NCBI GenBank assembly: GCA_016200385.1
Contig: JACQEV010000303.1
Location: 1 to 5,796, forward strand
Direction of reading: 5' to 3'
DNA length: 5,796 nt
Origin: Candidatus Methylomirabilota bacterium
Lineage (GTDB): Bacteria; Methylomirabilota; Methylomirabilia; Methylomirabilales; Methylomirabilaceae
Both the position numbers and the translations under genes were made by a program. Positions 1-5,185 of this stretch are shown here, one piece after another. How positions within the stretch are numbered: the stretch's first letter is position 1; every line of letters begins with the position of its first letter. The notes beneath the pieces were generated by a model. That model saw nothing but the letters and a program-made list of their open reading frames with translations, made no database searches and was not told the DNA's origin.

Positions 1-272
1 AGCCGAACCTCCTCACGTTCCTCCAATATCCGACCGAGCTGCTGCTGATCCTTCTTTCGCCCGGCCTCGAGTGCTTTCATCCGATCGGCCCGCTCTTTGA
101 TGACGCCCTGCAGCTCCTCCACCCGCTGCTCCAAGAGCGCCTTCTCTTCCTTCACCTTCTCCACGAGCGCAACAACCGCTTTCACTCGACCTTCCAGCAC
201 CTTCAGCTTTTCCTCGATCATTGCTCGGCCTTGGTCTGAAGGGCGCTCGAATATCAGCTTCGGCTGGTTCAT
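1..272 (-). CDS. Coiled-coil protein of unknown function, N-terminal part
   Basis: The frame opens at ATG 272-270 and runs off the left edge after 90 codons. After about 17 residues (MNQPKLIFERPSDQGRA) the protein is one continuous charged helix. Positions spaced 3 and 4 apart are mainly hydrophobic up to residue 68 (L23, L26, V30, V33, V37, V40, L47, V51, L54, I58, M65, L68); the register continues with L79, I82 and V89, interrupted by polar R72, D75 and R86. Glu, Lys, Arg and Gln fill the rest. That is the pattern of a long parallel coiled coil; no signal peptide or membrane segment is seen. A second ATG at 221-219 (residue 18, start of the helix) has AAGG 7 nt upstream and is an equally likely start. 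It follows pheT by 51 nt and may share its transcript. In several phyla a small coiled-coil gene and zapA follow pheT, so a ZapB-like cell-division role is possible, but that is a guess from context. Confidence 0.75.
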   Translation of the reverse strand, partial: MNQPKLIFERPSDQGRAMIEEKLKVLEGRVKAVVALVEKVKEEKALLEQRVEELQGVIKERADRMKALEAGRKKDQQQLGRILEEREEVR

Positions 273-291
273 GGCTCTTCGGCTGAGAGCC
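273..291 (-). promoter_or_regulatory. Hairpin abutting the start of the coiled-coil gene
   Basis: On the minus strand GGCTCT (291-286) and AGAGCC (278-273) form a perfect 6-bp stem with a 7-nt loop, ending one base before the ATG at 272-270. The only ribosome-binding-like bases for that ATG (GAAGAG) lie in the loop end and 3' arm, so the fold would hide them. No T run follows, so it is not a normal terminator for pheT. Either it tunes translation of the next gene or the true start is the ATG at 221-219. Confidence 0.35.
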
Positions 292-323
292 TATCAAAGC
301 GACTCAACCTTGTAAAGCGAAAA

Positions 324-2738
324 TTATCCACGTAAGCGCGCCCCAATCACTGCCCCCAGCTGCTCGAGAATATGGGCCTCGATGTCGGCCACTTCGGCAT
401 CGGTGAGAGTCCGCTCGGGGGAACGGAAGATGAGCGCGACGCCGCAGGATTTGTGGCCTGGCGGCAGGCCATGGCCACGGAACAGATCGAAAAGCTCCAC
501 CCCGGCGAGGAGGGGAGCGCCGGCTTGGCGGATCACTTCCAGCAGCTCGGAGGCTGGGACACGCTCCTCCACCACCAGCGCCAGGTCCCTTCGCACTGCG
601 GGAAAGCGGGGCGGCGGCTCGATCCGCAAGAAATCGACTCCAACCGCGTTCAGAAGTTGCTCCAGGTCGAATTCCGCCAGGAAGACTGGTACCCGGATCT
701 CACAGTTGCGTGCTACTGCCGGGTGGAGCTCCCCCATCAGGCCGAGTCGAACATCCTTCCAGTCGATGGCGGCCGTTCGGCCGGGATGAAAGAGCCCCTG
801 CTCCGCGATGCGGTTGAAACGCGTCCCCTGGAGATTCAGGCGAGCGAGTACCTCTTCCACGGCGCCCTTGAGATCGTAGAAATCCAGTTCTGCAGGCGCC
901 TCGTTCCATTGCCTCTGCCATCTGGGCCCCGCCATGGCCATGACCAGTATCTCTCGCTCCTCCGGCAGCTCTGCTTCGCGCGGGAGATAAACGCAACCGA
1001 TCTCGAACAGGCAGAGACCGGGCTCGTCCGGGCGAAGATTGGTGGCGACACACTCCAAGAGACTGGGTAGGAGCGATGTCCGGAGCATCTCCTGATCGGG
1101 GGTCATCGGGTTCGCCAGTCGCAGGGCATCAATGGGGCCAGGCTCGGCTTCGGGGTGTGTCTTGCCGAGGAGCAGACGACCGACAAGCGAGTAGGTGATC
1201 ACCTCTTGCAGGCCGCAGCCACTCAGCAGGTCTTTGAGCCGCTCGATGAGGCCACGCATCGGCTGAGGGGCGTGTTCCGGCAGGTGACCAGCCATCGTCG
1301 TTTCCGGAATCCGGTCGTACCCGATCAGGCGCGCCACCTCCTCCACGAGATCGGCGGGGATCCGAATGTCGCTTCTGTGCTCCGGCGACGTGACAAGAAG
1401 AGCTCGTCCATCTTCCCGGCAGACACATCCGAGACGGCTCAGCACGCTTCGCGTCTCAGCCGGCGTCAATTCAATGCCCAACACGCGACGAAGCTCCACC
1501 GGGGTGAGCCTGAGCTCGATGGGGTCTCGCGGCAAGGGATAGACATCCAACACGCCGTGCGCGGCCCTGCCTCCACACGACTCCACGATAAGTTTAGTCG
1601 CACGTCTCAGCGCAAGGGTGGTGATCGCCGGCGACAGCCCTTTGTCGAAACGGGAAGACGCCTCGGTTCTGAGTCTCAACGCGCGACAACTCCGGCGGAT
1701 GGACACTGGATCGAAGTTGGCCGATTCAAGCAGTACGTTCGTCGTCCGCCCGGTCACCTCCGTCTCCGATCCACCCATGATGCCGGCGAGCGCCGCCGGG
1801 CGCTCCGCATCGGCAATCACCAGCATCCCTGGCTCAAGTGGTCGCACGATGCCATCCAGCGTCCGGAGGGATTCGCCAGACGTGAATTGCCGCACCACGA
1901 TCCGCCTGCCCAGGAGCGCGTCGTAGTCGAAGGCATGCAAGGGCTGCCCGTACTCGAGCATGACATAGTTGGTGATATCCACGATATTATTGATCGGCCG
2001 CACCCCGGCGGCGGCGAGGCGCGCCTGAAGCCAGGAGGGGGATGGCCCAACCGCGACCCCCTGGATCACCGATGCGCTGTATCGAGGGCACAGGCCTGGT
2101 ACGAGGATCTCGACCTGTGCCAGTCCCCTGACATCAGGCCCTGCCTCTTGGTACGCGAGGTCGGGCACACGGAGTCGCTGCTCAGTAAGGGCAGCCACCT
2201 CGCGAGCAACCCCCAGCACCCCCAGACAGTCGGGTCGATTTGGCGTGATTTCGAGGTCAAGAACGGTGTCCCCCAACACCGCGGCCAGCGGTTGGCCCAC
2301 CCTAGCCTCAGCCGGGAGAATCAGGACTCCCTCGTGGGCCTCCGAGAGACCCAACTCCTTCTCGGAACAGAGCACGCCTCGCGACTCCACTCCCCGGACA
2401 TTGGCCACCTCCACCACCGCCTCCTTGCCGGTGTGGGCGTCCGTGAGGCGGCCGCCGACCGGCGCATACGGAACCTTGTTGCCCACCCTGAGGTTCGGGG
2501 CGCCGGTGACGACAGTCACGCGCTCGCCGGGCAACCCTACCGTCGCGAGGGTGAGTGACTCGGCTGTCGGATGCCGGGCAAGGGCTTCGACGCGAGCAAC
2601 CACGATTCCCGTCCAGCCGTTGCCGCGTTCTTGGATCCCGCCCACCTCGGTTCCCGACATGGTCAAGAGATGAGCCAGCTCCTTGACGGGCAAAACCAGA
2701 TCCACGTATTCAGCCAGCCACTTCAGGGAAACTTTCAC
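324..2738 (-). CDS. pheT: Phenylalanine--tRNA ligase beta subunit
   Basis: Partner of PheS; it binds tRNA-Phe and hydrolyses mischarged Tyr-tRNA-Phe. The 804 residues are typical for the long bacterial form. Domains in order: N-terminal MKVSLKWLAEYVDL; EMAP-like tRNA-binding OB fold (about 40-150); B3/B4 editing domain (about 210-385) with RPINNIVDITNYVMLEYGQP (247-266) and ALAGIMGG (316-323); B5 (about 405-478) ending EEVARLIGYDRIPET; inactive synthetase-like core (about 485-690); FDX-ACB anticodon domain (about 707-801) with PPRFPAVRRDLALVV and FRSPERTLTDAEV. R247, H268, E338, T358 and A360 line up with the editing-site residues I recall from E. coli (R244, H265, E334, T354, A356), so editing looks intact. 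The start is GTG (2738-2736), chosen because homologues begin there; the frame stays open to 2903. The stop is TAA. It overlaps the stop of a small upstream frame by GTGA. Confidence 0.98.
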   Translation of the reverse strand: MKVSLKWLAEYVDLVLPVKELAHLLTMSGTEVGGIQERGNGWTGIVVARVEALARHPTAESLTLATVGLPGERVTVVTGAPNLRVGNKVPYAPVGGRLTDAHTGKEAVVEVANVRGVESRGVLCSEKELGLSEAHEGVLILPAEARVGQPLAAVLGDTVLDLEITPNRPDCLGVLGVAREVAALTEQRLRVPDLAYQEAGPDVRGLAQVEILVPGLCPRYSASVIQGVAVGPSPSWLQARLAAAGVRPINNIVDITNYVMLEYGQPLHAFDYDALLGRRIVVRQFTSGESLRTLDGIVRPLEPGMLVIADAERPAALAGIMGGSETEVTGRTTNVLLESANFDPVSIRRSCRALRLRTEASSRFDKGLSPAITTLALRRATKLIVESCGGRAAHGVLDVYPLPRDPIELRLTPVELRRVLGIELTPAETRSVLSRLGCVCREDGRALLVTSPEHRSDIRIPADLVEEVARLIGYDRIPETTMAGHLPEHAPQPMRGLIERLKDLLSGCGLQEVITYSLVGRLLLGKTHPEAEPGPIDALRLANPMTPDQEMLRTSLLPSLLECVATNLRPDEPGLCLFEIGCVYLPREAELPEEREILVMAMAGPRWQRQWNEAPAELDFYDLKGAVEEVLARLNLQGTRFNRIAEQGLFHPGRTAAIDWKDVRLGLMGELHPAVARNCEIRVPVFLAEFDLEQLLNAVGVDFLRIEPPPRFPAVRRDLALVVEERVPASELLEVIRQAGAPLLAGVELFDLFRGHGLPPGHKSCGVALIFRSPERTLTDAEVADIEAHILEQLGAVIGARLRG

Positions 2739-2851
2739 GACTCTTCCGTCTGAAAGGGGTTCGCGGTGTTCATGGGGACACGGCGCCCCCGCCAAGCAGC
2801 ATCTCGCTCCAGAACAATCGCTGTCAGCTTGCCATGCGATAAGGCATTCAT
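2735..2851 (-). CDS. Possible 38-residue open frame coupled to pheT
   Basis: In the pheS-pheT spacer an ATG (2851-2849) opens a 38-codon frame beginning MNALSHGKLTAIVLERDAAW and ending FQTEES. Its TGA (2737-2735) shares bases with the pheT GTG start (2738-2736) as GTGA, a layout typical of translational coupling. The pheT start has only a weak GGAAGAG ribosome-binding site, so coupling would be plausible. Against a real gene: no Shine-Dalgarno sequence at a proper distance precedes the ATG, I recognise no family, and the frame stays open upstream into pheS by chance. It holds a single phenylalanine, so it is not a classical phenylalanine attenuator peptide. Treat it as a candidate only. Confidence 0.2.
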   Translation of the reverse strand: MNALSHGKLTAIVLERDAAWRGRRVPMNTANPFQTEES

Positions 2852-2906
2852 CTTCACAATCAGCGGAAGCGAGAGGGAAGCAGATCGTACAACACAACGA
2901 CACGTC
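2739..2906 (-). other. Long pheS-pheT spacer with possible RNA fold
   Basis: There are 168 nt between the pheS stop and the pheT start, where these two genes are usually nearly adjacent. On the minus strand, arms CTCGCTTC (2873-2866) and GGAGCGAG (2810-2803) can pair over 8 bp with one G-U. The next bases, CGCTG (2865-2861) and CAGCG (2823-2819), add 5 bp after an 8-nt one-sided bulge. An apical TGCC/GGCA stem (2846-2843 with 2833-2830) is also possible. Read in the pheT frame the spacer is open from GTG 2903 and encodes 55 residues rich in cysteine, but no ribosome-binding site precedes that start and PheT homologues begin at MKVSLKWL. No convincing promoter or terminator is seen in it. Confidence 0.4.
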
Positions 2907-3959
2907 TCAGGGAAACTGGCGGAGGAACCGAAGGTCGTTGCCATGAAAGAAGCGGATATCTTCAATGCCGTACTTGAGCATCGCGACGCGCGCGGGGCCA
3001 AGTCCAAAGGCGAAGCCGGTGTATCGCGCCGGATCGTATCCGACGCGCGCCAGGACATTCGGGTGAACCATCCCGGCGCCCAGAATCTCCAGCCAACCGG
3101 TGTCCTTGCACAGGCGGCATCCGGTGCCCTTGCAGAGGAAACAATCAATCGACATGTCCACCCCCGGCTCGACGAAAGGAAAATAGTCGCACCGAAAGCG
3201 CGTCTTGCGGTCCTTGCCGAAGAGGCGACGGGCGAAGGTATGCAGTGTCCCTTTGAGATCGGCGAAGGTGATCTGCTCGTCAACAGCCAGCCCCTCGACT
3301 TGGTCAAACTGGCTCTCGTGGCTGGCGTCCACCGCCTCGTAGCGATAACACTTGCCTGGAACGACGACTCGGACTGGCGGCCGGGTCTGTTCCATGATGC
3401 GAATCTGCATCGGAGAGGTGTGGGTCCTCAGCAGCATCGGCGTGCTGGTCCGCGCGCTCGCCGGATCGATCCAGAAGGTATCCCACATGTCCCTGGCCGG
3501 ATGATCCTCCGGGATATTCAGGGCCTCGAAGTTATAGTAATCCCACTCGACCTCAGGCCCCTCCATGACGGCGAAGCCCATCTCCACGAACACCCCGCAG
3601 ATCTCGCGGATGATCTGCGTCAGGGGGTGCAGGCGGCCCAGGCTCGGCCGCCGCCCGGGAAGGGTGACGTCGATCTGGTCTTTTCGGAGAATCTCGTCGC
3701 TGGGAATCGACCCGAGGGCTGCCCGGCGCGCTTCGATACCCTCCTCGATAGCCCTCTTGACCGTGTTGGCCAGTTGCCCGACCACTGGACGCTCCTCGGG
3801 GGGCACGGTAGGCAATTGGCGAAGAATTGCTGTGAGTCGGGCCTTGCGGCCGAGAAAAGAGACGCGGACCTTCTCGAGCTGGGCAGCATCGACGCTCTTC
3901 TTGACCAGCTCGAGGGCTTCGGCCTGAAGAGTCTCCAGCTCCTTTCGCAATGCCTCCAC
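2907..3959 (-). CDS. pheS: Phenylalanine--tRNA ligase alpha subunit
   Basis: Catalytic subunit of the (alpha-beta)2 synthetase that charges tRNA-Phe. The 350 residues fit the family. The N-terminal coiled-coil arm (about 1-90) binds tRNA; the class II core begins near 95. Motif 1 starts at HPLTQIIREI (111-120), motif 2 contains CYRYEAVDASHESQF (204-218), and motif 3 is GFAFGLGPARVAML (315-328) with its key arginine at 324. Q220, E222, the FPF segment (260-262) and A317 match residues of the phenylalanine pocket. A CX2C-X4-CX2C knuckle (C273, C276, C281, C284) is absent from E. coli PheS but known in PheS of other phyla. Two departures: Ala323 where motif 3 usually has Glu, and Asp219 where His or Tyr is usual. 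The start is GTG (3959-3957) with GGAGG 4 nt upstream. It is followed by an unusually long gap before pheT. Identity is secure. Confidence 0.98.
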   Translation of the reverse strand: MEALRKELETLQAEALELVKKSVDAAQLEKVRVSFLGRKARLTAILRQLPTVPPEERPVVGQLANTVKRAIEEGIEARRAALGSIPSDEILRKDQIDVTLPGRRPSLGRLHPLTQIIREICGVFVEMGFAVMEGPEVEWDYYNFEALNIPEDHPARDMWDTFWIDPASARTSTPMLLRTHTSPMQIRIMEQTRPPVRVVVPGKCYRYEAVDASHESQFDQVEGLAVDEQITFADLKGTLHTFARRLFGKDRKTRFRCDYFPFVEPGVDMSIDCFLCKGTGCRLCKDTGWLEILGAGMVHPNVLARVGYDPARYTGFAFGLGPARVAMLKYGIEDIRFFHGNDLRFLRQFP

Positions 3960-3973
3960 CCACCCTCCACACC

Positions 3974-4003
3974 AAGAACAAGAAGCCCCGACAGGGTCGG
4001 GGC
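3974..4003 (-). terminator. Terminator-like hairpin between rplT and pheS
   Basis: A perfect 8-bp inverted repeat, GCCCCGAC (4003-3996) and GTCGGGGC (3992-3985) on the minus strand, flanks a 3-nt CCT loop. It is followed by TTCTTGTTCTT (3984-3974), with 8 T in 11. The T-rich side lies only in the minus-strand direction, so it fits the direction of the genes. The interrupted T run suggests a partial terminator or an attenuator that lowers pheS-pheT expression relative to the ribosomal genes. E. coli also has an attenuator at this place (pheM leader), but no phenylalanine-rich leader peptide ending before pheS is visible here. Confidence 0.6.
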
Positions 4004-4035
4004 ATGCCTTGCCTCAAGCCGAAATCGCGTGCTGC

Positions 4036-4395
4036 TCAGGCCGCCAGGTGCCCTCGGGCCGTCTCCGCCAGTTTGGTGAACGCCGCCTGGTCCTGGATGG
4101 CCAGATCGGCGAGAACCTTCCGATCGATGCTCACGCCAGCCTTCTTGAGGCCGCCCATCAGAGCACTATAGGACAGGCCAAGCAGGCGAGCTGCCGCATT
4201 GATCCGCATGATCCACAGGCTACGGAAATCCCGCTTGCGGGCCTTGCGGTCGCGATAGGCGTACTTTTTGGCCCGATCGACAGCCTCCTGGGCGCTCCGG
4301 TACGCCTTGCTTCGCTTTCCCCAGTAGCCCTCAGCTTCCTTCAGAACTCTGTTCCTGCGCCGCCGTGTTTTGAATCCGCCTTTTGCTCGTGGCAT
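4036..4395 (-). CDS. rplT: 50S ribosomal protein L20 (bL20)
   Basis: Early-assembly protein of the 50S subunit that binds 23S rRNA; in model bacteria it also represses its own cistron group by binding the mRNA. The 119 residues match the usual length of about 118. The basic N-terminal extension ([20 protein letters not shown], 1-20) leads into a long helix, and the family signature [17 protein letters not shown] lies at 54-70. The globular RNA-binding part includes [20 protein letters not shown] (71-90). It starts at ATG (4395-4393), preceded by an AGGGAGA-type ribosome-binding site. It lies 67 nt after rpmI and 76 nt before pheS; a terminator-like hairpin follows in that second gap. The stop is TGA. 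Confidence 0.98.
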   Translation of the reverse strand: MPRAKGGFKTRRRRNRVLKEAEGYWGKRSKAYRSAQEAVDRAKKYAYRDRKARKRDFRSLWIMRINAAARLLGLSYSALMGGLKKAGVSIDRKVLADLAIQDQAAFTKLAETARGHLAA

Positions 4396-4462
4396 CCTCT
4401 TCTCCCTGCTTTCTAGAGTCGCCCAATGGCCCTACTGCCCTCATACAAAAGCCACTTGACCA

Positions 4463-4660
4463 TCACGAATACGGGATCAGACGTCTCATCCGCGCAGTAT
4501 CTGCTTTGGACACCAGGGCAGGCTTGCGCAGATTCCGCTTTCGCCGCTTTGGCTTGCCGGTCAGAAGGTGGCTCTTGGAAGACTTGTGGCGCCGAATCTT
4601 CCCCGTCCCTGTCACCTTGAACCGCTTAGCCGCCCCTTTCAACGTTTTGATCTTCGGCAC
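4463..4660 (-). CDS. rpmI: 50S ribosomal protein L35 (bL35)
   Basis: Small basic protein of the large ribosomal subunit. The 65 residues match the usual family length (about 64-66). The start MPKIKTLKGAAKRFKVTGTG is the L35 signature, followed by the basic stretch KIRRHKSSKSHLLTGKPKRR (21-40). The start is GTG (4660-4658), with GAGGAGG 4 nt upstream in the 15-nt gap after infC, so it is probably translated from the infC message. The stop is TGA. In E. coli and B. subtilis this cistron group is repressed by ribosomal protein L20; I could not recognise the L20 target here. Identity is secure. Confidence 0.98.
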   Translation of the reverse strand: MPKIKTLKGAAKRFKVTGTGKIRRHKSSKSHLLTGKPKRRKRNLRKPALVSKADTARMRRLIPYS

Positions 4661-4675
4661 TGCCCCTCCTCTTTG

Positions 4676-5185
4676 TCAATGCTTGGGGGCCAGGATCATG
4701 ACCATGTTCCGGCCCTCCAGCCTGGGGTGCTGCTCGATCATCGCCACTTCCTTGAGTGCCTCGGCGAAGCGGTCCAACTGCACCCTACCGCGATCAAGGT
4801 GGACCATCTCTCGCCCTCGGAACATCATCGTCACCTTTGTCTTATTCCCTTCCTTCAGAAATCGCTCGGCGTGTTTAGCCTTGAATTGGAAATCGTGATC
4901 TTCGGTCTTGGGCCGGAGCTTGACCTCTTTCACCTGAATGATCGTCTGTTTCTTCTTGGCCTCGCGCGACTTCTTGCTCTGCTCGTACCGATATTTCCCA
5001 TAATCCATGATCCGGCAGACGGGCGGCCTGGCCTCCGGCGCGACCTCCACCAGATCAAGCGAGAAGCTCTTGGCGGCCTCGAGGGCTTCCTGAATCGGCA
5101 AGATGCCCATTTGCTCCCCATCCGGGTTAATCACCCTTACCTCTTTGATTCGAATCCGCTCGTTGACCCTGGCAGGTTTACTGAT
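4676..5185 (-). CDS. infC: Translation initiation factor IF-3, ATC start
   Basis: IF3 binds the 30S subunit, keeps it apart from 50S and checks start-codon and initiator-tRNA pairing. The 169-residue protein has the N domain (about 1-70), a lysine-rich helical linker (about 70-85) and the C domain (86-169). The family signature lies around 57-70 (CRIMDYGKYRYEQS) and the end reads RNMVMILAPKH. The start was placed at ATC (5185-5183): a strong AAGGAGG lies 8 nt upstream, and the resulting N terminus (ISKPARVNERIRIKEVRVI) aligns with B. subtilis IF3 (ISK..VNE). In-frame GTG (5203) and TTG (5221, 5227) codons lie further upstream but have no ribosome-binding site before them, and they add residues the family lacks. 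Rare starts (AUU, AUC, AUA) are a known infC trait that lets IF3 repress its own translation. The gene overlaps the thrS stop and lies 15 nt before rpmI. Identity is secure; the exact start is inferred. Confidence 0.96.
   Translation of the reverse strand: MSKPARVNERIRIKEVRVINPDGEQMGILPIQEALEAAKSFSLDLVEVAPEARPPVCRIMDYGKYRYEQSKKSREAKKKQTIIQVKEVKLRPKTEDHDFQFKAKHAERFLKEGNKTKVTMMFRGREMVHLDRGRVQLDRFAEALKEVAMIEQHPRLEGRNMVMILAPKH

Noticed and set aside
13..297. 94-codon minus-strand frame rich in Gly, Arg, Ala and Ser
   Set aside because: Same strand as, but a different frame from, the coiled-coil gene; low-complexity composition is typical of a frame-shifted reading, whereas the other frame gives a regular heptad pattern.
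291..316. TTTACA and TGATAG as a promoter for the coiled-coil gene
   Set aside because: Spacing is only 14 nt and both boxes match poorly; not enough to call a promoter.
1155..2558. 467-codon open frame on the plus strand opposite pheT
   Set aside because: It is antisense to a fully convincing pheT with all domains, lacks any recognisable family motif, and long antisense frames are expected in GC-rich coding DNA.
3553..4017. Minus-strand frame with MPRPCRGFLFLVW near its start, considered as a phenylalanine leader peptide before pheS
   Set aside because: It has only two Phe codons, spans the hairpin, and does not stop before pheS but runs 154 codons out of frame through it, so it does not behave like a leader peptide.
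2766..4079. 437-codon open frame on the plus strand opposite pheS
   Set aside because: Antisense shadow of pheS extending into rplT; no family features and no good start signal.
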